Positions 9,801-17,170 are shown, counted from the stretch's first letter. The stretch: 64,000 bases of DNA from MWBV01 sp964447315 (GCA_964447315.1 CAYURQ010000002.1:1-64000), one strand, 5' to 3'. Program-made: numbers and translations. The notes: generated from the sequence alone by a model not told the origin.

Positions 9801-10306
9801 TAATCAATTAACATCAAAACAACACAACTAGCAGTTGTGCCTGCACTCCTAATAGGTCCTGAAAAACTAGCTTCAAGATATTCTTTACCCTCTTTTGTTT
9901 TACGTACTCTAATTCCTGTATATCCCTCAATAGGACTAGATACAACACCTAAAGTTTGGTAAGCAAATCCAATCCTAATACCTGCATCAATAGCTTGCAA
10001 AGCATTTTCAAATTTACAAAATTTTTGGTGAGATACTTCATCTGCAATTTTAAAAACAATTGTTGAATCAAGCTTTCCAAATTCTTCTTCTAATTCTAAA
10101 ATTCTTTTTGCAATACCTGTTCCTTGCATCTGAGGATAAATTGTGCTTATAAGCCCAACTACTTTTTCAGCCATACTCATTGCAAGAGGGATTTCAACCT
10201 CATCAACAGGATCTAAGCCCAAACTTCTAGCTTCATTAGCCATTTTATAATTTAAATCAACTTGTTTCTTCAAATCTTTAAAATATTCTTGCGTTTTCAT
10301 TTTCAT
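6812..10306 (-). CDS. polC: DNA polymerase D large subunit DP2
   Basis: This is the catalytic subunit of the archaeal family D replicative DNA polymerase and synthesises DNA with DP1. The sequence has the double-psi beta-barrel active-site region near residue 915, with RRDCDGDEAAIM carrying the catalytic Asp residues. A Cys zinc site CKKCHKETIYPKCEVC lies near 662-677, and the carboxyl-terminal zinc site CVKCNY...GICPVC near 1082-1101 comes before the terminal segment. The length of about 1164 residues is usual, and no intein is present. The frame extends to a TTG at 10321. ATG codons at 10306 and 10300 are better starts and still overlap the upstream nucleotidase gene by some 20-30 bp, suggesting translational coupling. 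It is the last gene of the operon cdc6, DP1, nucleotidase, DP2. Confidence 0.97.
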   Translation of the reverse strand: MKMKTQEYFKDLKKQVDLNYKMANEARSLGLDPVDEVEIPLAMSMAEKVVGLISTIYPQMQGTGIAKRILELEEEFGKLDSTIVFKIADEVSHQKFCKFENALQAIDAGIRIGFAYQTLGVVSSPIEGYTGIRVRKTKEGKEYLEASFSGPIRSAGTTASCVVLMLIDYLRELFGYAKYDPTEDEIKRVYAELEHFNDRVTNLQYMPLEEEALFLAGNLPIQIAGDASEKIEVPNYKNLERVDTDYLRSGVCLILGEGLAQKAAKGFRLLNNAKKNGINANGFNWLGEYVELHEKLTSGKSKSKKDSVPVYIKDLVAGRPVFGHPSSSGGFRVRYGRGRSSGFSASSLHPATMAVSDGFIAIGTQLKIEKPTKGCAITSCEGIDGPIVKLKNKSVIKVETREQGKKLYKDIDEIIYFGDILFPFSDFLNRNAELSKPGYVEEWWKLDLRKKSKGKEITNPFDVDFEKAYELSDKYKIPLHPDYIFYWNQINKKQFQEFLDWLRSSWINKKIIFPYGKSHQEKFEKGKRALELLGIEHEVTLENVVLNKKDSKALLLNLGLDYKLVEKQEDEEIMLKDFIDCLGFSDNEDVLDMINSVCKFNIKDKAGDFIGTRMGRPEKGKLRKLTGSPNVLFPVGNEGGRLRSVQAACEAGKIRSTFPLRYCKKCHKETIYPKCEVCHEKATQMYYFYETKEKSFKQEEKHLEKKGTPFQTINLDIVHYYKKAVEMLELENNKIPELIKGVRGTTSGNRIMEHLSKGILRAKYGLQVNKDGTIRFDATELPLVVFKPREIEASVEKLLELGYDKDIFGKPLNNENQLLELMPHDILLPSCPDSTDEKADDVFMKICNFVDEELERFYCLKKFYNVKKKEDLIGKLGVCMAPHNCAGVACRFIGFSKTQGLLASPYMHASIRRDCDGDEAAIMLLGDVLLNFSKEFLPSHRGGTQDAPLVLNAKIDAGEVDDQILDLEMCCEYPLQLYEFAEKRKHSSEVKEIPLVKDILKKGKDPFKGIGFTHNTSDINDGVLCSSYKLLETMQDKVKHQMELVEKIRAVDTSDTARLIIERHFMRDMRGNLRRFSQQDFRCVKCNYIMRRPPLNGICPVCKGKIIFTIHEGGIKKYLEPALELAKKYNLNPYLQQNLNLVKGYIDSIFGKELEKQTGLSEYL

Positions 10307-10889
10307 AAATCTCTTTGTCAAGAAGAGGTATTAATTCTTCCCAATTTTTTACTTTAATTAAATTTTCATGCTTTTCATAATTTTTATTCCAAGGCTTATC
10401 CAATAAAAAAACTTTAATTCCTTTTTTAGCACAATCCAAAGCATAATCTTTATTATCTTCTATCATAACCTTAATTCCTAAATCAAGGCAAATTTCTCCT
10501 TTTGATTTACTTTTTTTATTTCCCCAATTTTCACCTGAAAAATAAATTACAAAATTATTTTTAGGAAAATTTTTTTCAAAAAAATCAACTGTATTGTGCT
10601 TTGTACCTGGATGCCTTGAAGTTATAAAAAATATTTTATTATTATCTTCTAAATAAGCTATGCTTTCTTTTGCACCAGAAACAAAATCTAAATTAGAAAA
10701 TTTTTCTGCATCATTAAAACCCAAAACCAACCTTCTTATTTCTTCTTTAGGCAAATTACTAAAATCTTCAAACCTATAACTAAATATTTCATCATATTTA
10801 TAATTAGTTCCTTTTTCTTTATTGTGATATTCTAAATAACCTTTCATAAATTCAACAACAACTTCATCAATATCAATTCCAATTTTCAT
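10278..10889 (-). CDS. HAD-family 5'-nucleotidase (NT5C-like)
   Basis: This HAD-superfamily phosphatase of 203 residues is most like the cytosolic 5'(3')-deoxyribonucleotidase (NT5C) family. Motif I is DIDEVVVEF (Asp6, Asp8), motif II is FFITSRHPG around residue 90, and the acidic motif IV is MIEDNKDYA near 146. The likely reaction is dephosphorylation of (deoxy)nucleoside monophosphates, though HAD substrates are hard to predict. It lies between the two PolD subunit genes, 10 bp after the DP1 stop, and overlaps DP2. Co-transcription with the replication polymerase suggests a role in nucleotide supply or clean-up. That link is inference from position. Confidence 0.85.
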   Translation of the reverse strand: MKIGIDIDEVVVEFMKGYLEYHNKEKGTNYKYDEIFSYRFEDFSNLPKEEIRRLVLGFNDAEKFSNLDFVSGAKESIAYLEDNNKIFFITSRHPGTKHNTVDFFEKNFPKNNFVIYFSGENWGNKKSKSKGEICLDLGIKVMIEDNKDYALDCAKKGIKVFLLDKPWNKNYEKHENLIKVKNWEELIPLLDKEIYENENARIF

Positions 10890-10899
10890 TTTTATTACA

Positions 10900-12537
10900 C
10901 TAATTTAAATCCTCAATTACTTCTAAACCAGGACTCTCAACTTCAAGTTCTTCTTTAATTTCAAAATCAAGAATTTTTGTTTCCCTTGTTTTTAAATCAA
11001 TTAAAGGAACTTTACAATGATCAGGCTCATTACCAAATTTTTCTTGATAAGGAGTCATTGCCTCCCAACAAGAAGTAGAAATAATTAAAACATTTTTATA
11101 ATAACTAGTAGCACATTTATGAGTGTGTGAAGAAACAAAAATATCAGGAACTTTTTCAATAATCAAAGGATCCTTTTCTAAAGGAAAATATTGATTAGAC
11201 CCATGAGTGGGAGCTAAATGTCTATTTTTAAGTAAATATTTCATAATATCATCAGGAGAATTAACAGAATTTTTTAAAATAAGATGAGGAATATTACCTG
11301 CATAATAAAAATAAGAAAATCCATGATAAGTTAAAATATCAAAACCATTAAAACCTTCATAACTTCCAATATTCACTTTCCCAGGATTTTCAGTCATAAC
11401 AACATTATTTAAATCATATAAAGGCCAAGCATATTTTTCATCAAGAAGAGGCTGAGGCTCCATTAATCTAACACAATCATGATTTCCTGGAGAAATAATT
11501 AATTTAATATGATTTGGAATTTGCTTAAGTAAATTTGATAAACCCAAAAACTGTTCTTCTAAATCAGAAATTGCCAAATCTAATTCTTGATTTGGATAAT
11601 TACCAATTCCAGTTACAATGTCACCTGTTAAAAAAATATATTTAATTTTTGAAACTTCTTCTTCTGTGCCTGGAATTTTACCATTCAAGTAATCAATAAA
11701 TTTTTGAAAACTTTTTCTTAAAAATCTTTTACTTCCATAATGTAAATCACCAATAAAAAGAACATATTCTTGAAAACTTGATTTTTTCTTTTCAGGAAGC
11801 ATTGCTTCTGGAAAAATAAGTTCATTGACAAAAAATATTTCTTTATTTCCAGAACCCTTAAATCCAATAACACTATCTAAAGTTATTTCTTCTGCTTGCT
11901 TATATAGTTCTGGCTTATTTTGATTAATTAAAACACGTATGTTTCCTGTTAAATCTTCTATTTCAAAAATTAAATTTTTATTTTTAGTCACAGATTTGCT
12001 CCGAATCATTCCAATTAAAGAAATTCCTTGTGCACCTTCAGAGATTTTATTTATTGAAACTAAATTCGTAAGTTCAGAATGTTCTTGTAAAATATTTCTC
12101 ATAGATATAAATCTATTTTTAAAATGAGTTACAAAATTTTTTACTTCAAGTTTATCATATTTTTCATTTGCCCTTTCAAAAACTTTAACAACTCCTTCTT
12201 GAATACTATTCTGCACATCATTTTTTATTTTTTCACCCTTTAAATTATTTCTTAAACTTATTTCCTTAGATATCTCAATACTTAATCCTAATTTAATTTT
12301 AAAATTTTCTAAATTTTTCTGGTTTTCCTTAGGCAAATCCAAAAAAACCTTATTAACTTTTTCTTTATTCTCATTAAGAGTTGTTTTAGTTATAACATTT
12401 TGATTAGTGGTATTTTTTATTTTTTCAATGATAATTTTAACACTCTCAAAATCATTAACATCCCTAAACAAATCTAAAACCTCTTTATCCACTAATAAAC
12501 CTTTCTCAAAAAAGAATTTTATTAACTCTTGATTCAT
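10900..12537 (-). CDS. polB: DNA polymerase D small subunit DP1
   Basis: This is the small PolD subunit, carrying the Mre11-like 3'-5' proofreading nuclease and contacting DP2. An amino-terminal helical region (1-120) comes first, then an OB fold (about 150-240). The calcineurin-like phosphoesterase follows with all metal motifs present: GDLHYGS (about 262), TGDIVTG (about 303), SPGNHD (about 351), TYHG (about 402) and SSHTHK (about 467). The metal ligands appear intact, so exonuclease activity is expected. The length of 545 residues is normal. The gene starts 5 bp after the stop of cdc6, in the same operon as the HAD gene and DP2. Confidence 0.96.
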   Translation of the reverse strand: MNQELIKFFFEKGLLVDKEVLDLFRDVNDFESVKIIIEKIKNTTNQNVITKTTLNENKEKVNKVFLDLPKENQKNLENFKIKLGLSIEISKEISLRNNLKGEKIKNDVQNSIQEGVVKVFERANEKYDKLEVKNFVTHFKNRFISMRNILQEHSELTNLVSINKISEGAQGISLIGMIRSKSVTKNKNLIFEIEDLTGNIRVLINQNKPELYKQAEEITLDSVIGFKGSGNKEIFFVNELIFPEAMLPEKKKSSFQEYVLFIGDLHYGSKRFLRKSFQKFIDYLNGKIPGTEEEVSKIKYIFLTGDIVTGIGNYPNQELDLAISDLEEQFLGLSNLLKQIPNHIKLIISPGNHDCVRLMEPQPLLDEKYAWPLYDLNNVVMTENPGKVNIGSYEGFNGFDILTYHGFSYFYYAGNIPHLILKNSVNSPDDIMKYLLKNRHLAPTHGSNQYFPLEKDPLIIEKVPDIFVSSHTHKCATSYYKNVLIISTSCWEAMTPYQEKFGNEPDHCKVPLIDLKTRETKILDFEIKEELEVESPGLEVIEDLN

Positions 12538-12542
12538 TTTTT

Positions 12543-13757
12543 TTATCCATAGTTCAAAGAGTGTTCGATTATTTCTTTAGCTTTTTTGACAATATCTTTG
12601 CCTATCGCTAACTTAATCTCTCTCATCCTACCTCCTCTTCCTTTTGATATAACTCTTACATTAATTATCCCTAACATATCAAATTCTTGAATAATATCTG
12701 AAACCCTACGCTGAGTTAATATTTCTGATTTATTTCTTTCACAAAGCCCCTGATAATAATTATAAACATCTCCTGTAAAAAGACTCTCTCCTTTTTTTAA
12801 ATTTTCATATAATTCAATTATTGATTTTAAAACTAATTGAAACTGTTTAGGTTCTGAAGTAATAACATCTAAAATTTTATCTCTTTCAATTTTATTATTT
12901 GCCTCATCAATGTATTTTAAATGTATTTTATCAGAACCTTCTCTTTCAGCTAACTCTCCTGCGATTCTTAATAAATCCAATGCTCTACGCGCATCTCCAT
13001 GTTCTCTAGCTGCAAATGCTGCACACTTTGCAATAACTCCTTCTTGAACAACATTTTCTTTAAAAGCATCATTAGATCTTGTTTTAAGAATTTCTTGCAA
13101 TTGTAAAGCATTATATGGAGGAAAAACAATTTCTTCTTCACTTAATGAGCTTCTTACTCTTGGGTCTAATTCATCTAAAAAAGTTAAATTATTGCTAATT
13201 CCTACAACACATAATTGAGTTTTGCTAAGTTCAGAGTTCAGCCGAGTAAGATTATATAAGAAATCATTTGAAATTTTTTTAACAGTTTGGTCTATCTCAT
13301 CTAAAATTAAAACAATTAATTGTTTATCATCATCAATTGTTTCAATAAACTTGCTATAAACTGCTTGAGTAGGCAAACCAGTAGAAGGAACTTCACCACC
13401 TAATTTTTTAATTAACTCAGAAAGAATCCTATATTCTGTATCAGCAACTTTTTTTAATTTACAATTTAAATATTCCACTCTTAATCTGAAATCAGTGTCC
13501 TTTTTCATACGTTTCATTAACTCATCATGAACATAATTTATTGAAAGAGTCTTTCCAGTACCTGTTTTTCCATATAAAAACAAATTGCTTGTTTTTTCTC
13601 CTCGAAGAACAGGGGCTAAGATAGATGCTATTTGTTTTATTTGGTCTCCTCTATGCAAGATTTCACTAGGTTTATGGTTTGCTTGCAAAATATTCTTATC
13701 TTTAAATATTTGGTTTTTATCAAAACCATCAAAAATTTCATCAATTTCCAATTCCAT
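12543..13757 (-). CDS. cdc6: Orc1/Cdc6 replication initiator
   Basis: This AAA+ initiator binds ORB sites at the origin and loads the MCM helicase. It has Walker A LFLYGKTGTGKT (about 58-69), Walker B VLILDEID (about 146-153), sensor 1 VVGISNN, a sensor 2 region around GDARRALDLLRIAGELA, and a carboxyl-terminal winged helix with RRVSDIIQEFDMLGII. The length of 404 residues is typical. In-frame stops lie just upstream of the ATG, so the start is firm. It is the first gene of the replication operon, transcribed away from the adjacent gene-free origin region. Autoregulation through the nearby ORB site is plausible but not shown. Confidence 0.97.
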   Translation of the reverse strand: MELEIDEIFDGFDKNQIFKDKNILQANHKPSEILHRGDQIKQIASILAPVLRGEKTSNLFLYGKTGTGKTLSINYVHDELMKRMKKDTDFRLRVEYLNCKLKKVADTEYRILSELIKKLGGEVPSTGLPTQAVYSKFIETIDDDKQLIVLILDEIDQTVKKISNDFLYNLTRLNSELSKTQLCVVGISNNLTFLDELDPRVRSSLSEEEIVFPPYNALQLQEILKTRSNDAFKENVVQEGVIAKCAAFAAREHGDARRALDLLRIAGELAEREGSDKIHLKYIDEANNKIERDKILDVITSEPKQFQLVLKSIIELYENLKKGESLFTGDVYNYYQGLCERNKSEILTQRRVSDIIQEFDMLGIINVRVISKGRGGRMREIKLAIGKDIVKKAKEIIEHSLNYG

Positions 13758-13900
13758 CTTTTTCTTTAGTAGCTAAAAATCAGCAAATTTTTCCTCCTTT
13801 TTCATTTTTTTAAAACCCAAATTAAATTAATTTAAATTTAATATCTTTGATAATCAAACAAAGGTATTTAAGTATTTATCTTATTTAAAATGCCTTTAAT

Positions 13901-13928
13901 GCCCCACAGGTTGATTTCCAGTGGAGAT
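13901..13928 (-). promoter_or_regulatory. ORB-like Orc1/Cdc6 binding site, left
   Basis: Read on the minus strand, the site has CTCCACTGGAAATCAACC followed by TGTGGGG. This fits the archaeal ORB plan of a short dyad around CAGTGGA plus a downstream G-string. Its G-string points toward cdc6, away from the AT-rich element. Confidence 0.7.
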
Positions 13929-14105
13929 TCAAATCAAAAGACAAGTTTATGTTAGAAAAACTTAAATTATTATATAAAGGATTATAACCACTAAAAAAGA
14001 GAAACACCCCTATTTCTCATGGAAAAAAATAAGAAAGAAAAAAAGATGAATCTAAAAGAAACATATTTTTTTAAAAATAAGGTAATTAATGGAAAAATAT
14101 TGAAA

Positions 14106-14185
14106 AATAAGTAAGCTTATCTAAAAATAAGATAATTAATGGAAAAATAAGTAAGTTTATCTAAAAATAAGATAATTAATGGAAA
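14106..14185. repeat. 40-bp direct repeat in the origin, two copies
   Basis: Copies 14106-14145 and 14146-14185 differ at one base (AAGCTTAT versus AAGTTTAT). A partial third copy containing AATAAGGTAATTAATGGAAA lies upstream at about 14075-14096. Each unit contains AAGATAATTAATGGAAA. Confidence 0.85.
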
Positions 14186-14247
14186 AATAATATCCAGATA
14201 TAAAAAATATTGAAAAAATTAAATTAATTGTACGAATAATTATCCCT

Positions 14248-14303
14248 ATTATATTATATATATTATATTATATATATTATATTATATATATTATATTATA
14301 TAT
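14248..14303. repeat. Four 14-bp A/T-only tandem repeats (likely DNA-unwinding element)
   Basis: The unit ATTATATTATATAT is present in four exact head-to-tail copies. It contains only A and T and lies between the two ORB-like sites, where the duplex-unwinding element is expected. Confidence 0.8.
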
Positions 14304-14355
14304 ATTTTTATAATAAAAATAATAAAATAAAAAACAAAAAATTCTTTTATAAATA

Positions 14356-14380
14356 TTTCCAATAGAAACCAAAGGGTGGG
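14356..14380 (+). promoter_or_regulatory. ORB-like Orc1/Cdc6 binding site, right
   Basis: TTTCCAATAGAAACC is followed directly by AAAGGGTGGG. This matches the ORB pattern TTCCAGTGGAAAC + AAA + G-string closely, with changes only in the centre of the dyad. It is inverted relative to the left site. Confidence 0.8.
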
Positions 14381-14440
14381 AGAGTAAAATAATAAAATAA
14401 TAAAAAAATTAAAGATAATACTTTTATTTTATATATTATT

Positions 14441-14565
14441 AAATTATCCTTATTGCATTTACCCTATCTTACTTCATTTATCTTAATTTAAATTATCCTT
14501 ATTGCATTTACCCTATCTTACTTCATTTATTCTAATTTAAATTATTTTTATTACATTTATTTAGA
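14441..14565. repeat. 49-bp direct repeat right of the origin, two copies plus a partial third
   Basis: Copies 14441-14489 and 14490-14538 are nearly identical and contain TTATTGCATTTACCCTATCT. A diverged third copy runs to about 14565. The strand is pyrimidine-rich, and the function is unknown. Confidence 0.85.
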
Positions 14566-14605
14566 TTCCTATCTTTTCTAACCTCTATATAGCTTTACAG
14601 AAAAG

Positions 14606-14613
14606 TTTATAAA
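14606..14613 (+). promoter_or_regulatory. TATA box of the PRC-barrel gene
   Basis: TTTATAAA is centred about 25 bp before the ATG at 14635, which implies a leaderless transcript reading out of the origin region. Confidence 0.6.
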
Positions 14614-14634
14614 TTATTTACAGCTGTCTCTAAT

Positions 14635-14895
14635 ATGCATAATGAAAAGAGTCCATTTAGTGATCTTATCGGAAAGATGATTGTTACTAAAGAAGGTAAA
14701 AGATTAGGTTTTGTTAAAGACATAACCTTTGAAACACAATCAGGAGAACTAATAAATATTATTGTTAAAGATTCAACACCCTACACAAAAAACTTGAATT
14801 TAGAAAGATCAACCTCTAATGATATGTTAATTCCTTATAGTTCTATAATTGCTATTGGAGATTTTGTAATTATTTCTGAAGAAGATTTAATTTAA
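14635..14895 (+). CDS. PRC-barrel domain protein
   Basis: This small cytoplasmic protein of 86 residues consists of one PRC-barrel: SDLIGKMIVTKEGKRLGFVKD, then ELINIIVKD, then MLIPYSSIIAIGDFVII. PRC-barrels bind protein or RNA partners. In haloarchaea, PRC-barrel proteins (CdpB) act in FtsZ-based cell division, and related small ones are common in archaea without a known role. It is the first gene to the right of the candidate origin and is transcribed away from it. A division or segregation role would fit the position but is inference. Confidence 0.85.
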   Translation: MHNEKSPFSDLIGKMIVTKEGKRLGFVKDITFETQSGELINIIVKDSTPYTKNLNLERSTSNDMLIPYSSIIAIGDFVIISEEDLI

Positions 14896-14961
14896 ATTAA
14901 AGTTATTAAACTAAATTTGGAAAAATAATTTTAATTTATAAATAAGAAATTATATGTCTGA

Positions 14962-14978
14962 AAATTCTCAGAGAATTT
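14962..14978. terminator. Perfect palindrome after the PRC-barrel gene
   Basis: AAATTCTC and GAGAATTT flank a single A, making an 8-bp perfect inverted repeat 67 bp after the stop. Too AT-rich to be a strong hairpin, it may be a protein site or a weak transcript end. Confidence 0.4.
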
Positions 14979-15000
14979 AATATATTCTCAAGAAAAAACA

Positions 15001-15026
15001 GGATATTCTTGTTTTAGAAGATATCC
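15001..15026. terminator. Stem-loop with T-rich downstream flank
   Basis: GGATATTCT (15001-15009) pairs imperfectly with AGAAGATATCC (15016-15026) across a T-rich loop, and a T-rich run follows at 15041-15063. It may mark the transcript end of the PRC-barrel gene. Confidence 0.4.
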
Positions 15027-15116
15027 CGTCTAAAAACAAATTTATTTTTCTTGTTTTTTTCTAAATTTCTTTTGAATATACAAATCTTTAAAAACAAAAA
15101 GATAATTAATTATAAC

Positions 15117-15587
15117 ATGCGATTAATAGGTTTTAATTTTATGAAAATAAATGCTGAAAAGTTCACAGACAATCCTACAAATATAAAAATAAATACTGGA
15201 ATTGATATTTCAGACATCAAAGAAGTAAAATCAACATTTTTTAAAACAAAAGAAGAATTAGTTGCAGTTAAATTTCAATATACTATTTCTTATGAGCCTG
15301 AATTTGCTGAATTAGAATTTAAAGGTAATGTTTTGCTAGGTATTGATTCAAAAAAAGCAAAAGAGATATTTAAATTATGGAAAGAGGAAAAAATTCCTGA
15401 AGATTTTAGAATAGCTGTTTTCAATATTATTTTAAAAAAATCCAGCCTACGTGCGCTTCAATTAGGAGAAGAGATGAATCTTCCTCCACATTTCCCTTTG
15501 CCTTCTATAAAACTTAAAAAACAAGAAGATGAAACTAATTCTTCTGAAGAAAACCTTTCTGATCAAGAAAATAAAAATAAAGAATAA
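15117..15587 (+). CDS. Conserved archaeal protein, possibly SecB-like
   Basis: I do not recognise it with certainty. From the ATG at 15117 it has 156 residues. The body alternates beta-strands (TGIDISDIKEVKSTFF, VAVKFQYTISYEPEFAELEFKGNVLL) and then helices, with the conserved-looking ending ALQLGEEMNLPPHFPLPSI and a charged tail. The pattern recalls small archaeal SecB-like chaperones such as the MJ0357 type, offered only as a lead. The frame runs back to a TTG at 15051, but TTTAAAAA near 15087 is a TATA-like element at the right distance from 15117. Another ATG lies at 15141. The gene for a wHTH-like protein follows 30 bp later, probably co-transcribed. Confidence 0.65.
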   Translation: MRLIGFNFMKINAEKFTDNPTNIKINTGIDISDIKEVKSTFFKTKEELVAVKFQYTISYEPEFAELEFKGNVLLGIDSKKAKEIFKLWKEEKIPEDFRIAVFNIILKKSSLRALQLGEEMNLPPHFPLPSIKLKKQEDETNSSEENLSDQENKNKE

Positions 15588-15617
15588 ACTTAAAAAAATC
15601 TATTTCCTTTATTATCA

Positions 15618-15893
15618 ATGAAAATATCTGATAAAAAAAAAGAAAAGATTTCAGAACAAATATTAGCTTATTTATTTTCCATTAATCCAAAACCAGAATT
15701 TACAAATAAGATAGCTCAAGAAATAATTCGTGATGAAGAGTTCACTAAAAAACTTTTAATTCAATTAAAAAACAAGGATTTGCTTGTTGAAATAAAGAAA
15801 AATCCTCAAGGAATTCCTTATTTAAAGCGTAGTAGATGGAAATTAAGCCCTAAAGTATATAAAATATATTCTCAAAATCAAAATAAAGTTTAA
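15618..15893 (+). CDS. Small winged-helix-like protein
   Basis: This 91-residue basic protein has a predicted helix-turn-helix arrangement: helices around KISEQILAYLFS, EFTNKIAQEIIRDEEFTKKLLIQLKNKDLL, then a wing VEIKKNPQGIPYLKRSRWKL. It is probably a DNA- or RNA-binding protein. No specific family is recognised. It follows the 15117 gene in the same direction. Confidence 0.65.
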   Translation: MKISDKKKEKISEQILAYLFSINPKPEFTNKIAQEIIRDEEFTKKLLIQLKNKDLLVEIKKNPQGIPYLKRSRWKLSPKVYKIYSQNQNKV

Positions 15894-15957
15894 TCTTATT
15901 TTTTAGTATATATTAAACTATCTTAAAGTTTTTATATTCTTTAATTTTATATTTTCT

Positions 15958-16755
15958 ATGGACCAAGTTAAAGAAGCTTTTTCAAAAGTTAAACAAGATA
16001 TGCATTTAATTCATTCTGAGATAGATTCCCTTAAAGAAAACATTTCTGAATTAAGAAAAAGCATGATCGATTTAGTTGAAATAATTAAAAGCTTGAAAAA
16101 TGAAAAAAAAAATCAAATGATTCAACAACCAAATATTTCTCATCTTCCTCAACAAATTCAAAGTAATGCTCCCTCTCAAATAAAAAAAATCCATCAAAAT
16201 AAATTAAATAAACCTAAATATTTCTCAACACTTCAACAGACAGACAGACAGATAAATCCAACACCCCCAACACATACTTCGACAGATAATTACCAATATA
16301 AGCCCTTAAAATACCCAAATTTAGGTATTTCCATAAGAAATAGAGGGGTTCCAACAGACAGACAGACAGACAGACAGACACACCAACAGACAGATAAAAG
16401 TTCGTACAACCAAGAAAATTCTAGTATTGATAATGCAGTACAAATCTTGGAATCTTTAGATAATATCAAGAAGGAAATTAGGCTTAAATTTAAACGTTTA
16501 ACAGATCAAGAAATGCTTGTTTTTTCAACACTTTACCAATTAGAAGAAGAAAATGGGCATGCAGATTATAAAACTATTTCAGAGAAAATAAATCTCTCAG
16601 AAAGCTCAATAAGAGATTATATTGGAAGATTAATAAAAAAAGGAGTACCTGTCGACAAAACAAAGATAAATAATAAAACAATTCAATTAAGTATTTCAAA
16701 AAACCTTAAAAAAATAGCTTCTTTAAACACAATTTTAGAGCTTAGAGAGCTTTAA
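15958..16755 (+). CDS. Coiled-coil/HTH protein with CAGA microsatellite linker
   Basis: This 265-residue protein has three parts. Residues 1-50 form a charged coiled coil with the heptad-like segment SEIDSLKENISELRKSMIDL. Residues 51-165 are a Gln/Asn/Pro/Thr-rich disordered linker containing QTDRQ and TDRQTDRQTHQQTDK, encoded by CAGA tetranucleotide runs. Residues 178-265 form a winged-helix domain, with LTDQEMLVFSTLYQLEE and ISEKINLSESSIRDYIGRLIKKG as the recognition helix. It is a likely DNA-binding regulator or structural DNA protein. It is convergent with a gene of the same architecture (17171-17800). A change of one CAGA unit would shift the frame and remove the DNA-binding domain. Confidence 0.75.
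   Translation: MDQVKEAFSKVKQDMHLIHSEIDSLKENISELRKSMIDLVEIIKSLKNEKKNQMIQQPNISHLPQQIQSNAPSQIKKIHQNKLNKPKYFSTLQQTDRQINPTPPTHTSTDNYQYKPLKYPNLGISIRNRGVPTDRQTDRQTHQQTDKSSYNQENSSIDNAVQILESLDNIKKEIRLKFKRLTDQEMLVFSTLYQLEEENGHADYKTISEKINLSESSIRDYIGRLIKKGVPVDKTKINNKTIQLSISKNLKKIASLNTILELREL
16237..16253. repeat. CAGA tetranucleotide tract, short
   Basis: About four CAGA units lie inside the linker of the coiled-coil/HTH gene, coding for QTDRQ. Confidence 0.85.
16355..16380. repeat. CAGA tetranucleotide tract, long
   Basis: This tract has six and a half exact CAGA units. A further CAGACAGA follows at about 16386-16393. The period of four inside a coding region means that loss or gain of one unit changes the frame. 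Confidence 0.9.
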
Positions 16756-17170
16756 GTATCTGATTATTGGTTTTTATTTGAAATTTCATTTAAATTATTA
16801 ATTATTCTGTTTAACGATTAACTCCCAACTCTTTTTTCCAAAAATTCATACACACAAATATACAGCAAAAAAAAAGAGGCATTTACATAGGTTTTTTAGG
16901 CCTTTTTTCTCATGATCTTCTTTATTTCCTTGTTTTTTTTATTTTTCCTTTAAATTAACTCTGTTTTTCCAAAAATTTACCTCCTTGTAAACTCTCTTTT
17001 TCTAAAATTCCTTTGTTTTTTTCTAAATTAACTCTCATTTTCCAGATTCCAGGCTCTTTTTTCTTGATCTTAACTCTCATTTTTAGCTTTTTGCACCCAT
17101 TTTTTTAGTTTTTTCTTGTTTTTACCCTTATTTTAACTCTCACTTTTTGATTTTTCACACCTAAAATACC
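16756..17170. repeat. Convergent intergenic region with degenerate TTAACTCTCA repeats
   Basis: This is a 415-bp gap between two convergent genes with no ORF. The plus strand is very T-rich. Copies of TTAACTCT(C/G)(A/T)NTTTTT lie near 16955, 16987, 17028, 17070 and 17133, and a sixth lies near 17217 inside the end of the next gene. On the minus strand these read AAAANTGAGAGTTAA. Near 16892 there is TTTTTTAGGCCTTTTTT, resembling the T-rich hairpins found after nearby genes. Confidence 0.6.

Larger units (their letters stand above)
13758..14634. other. Candidate replication origin (oriC), gene-free
   Basis: This is an 877-bp non-coding stretch next to cdc6. It holds two ORB-like sites in opposite orientation (13901-13928 minus, 14356-14380 plus). 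Between them are a 40-bp direct repeat (14106-14185) and a 56-bp run of pure A/T tandem repeats (14248-14303) that would melt easily. A 49-bp direct repeat (14441-14538) lies to the right of the second ORB. The cdc6-DP1-DP2 genes beside such a site match the arrangement known in Pyrococcus. Origin activity is inferred from sequence and not demonstrated. Confidence 0.85.

Noticed and set aside
13911..13940. tRNA T-arm (GATTCAAATC) near the origin
   Set aside because: No acceptor or anticodon arms can be drawn around it; it overlaps the left ORB-like site.
14248..14303. A/T-only repeats as a low-quality or artefact sequence
   Set aside because: The period of 14 is exact over four copies and the position between two ORB-like sites makes biological sense.
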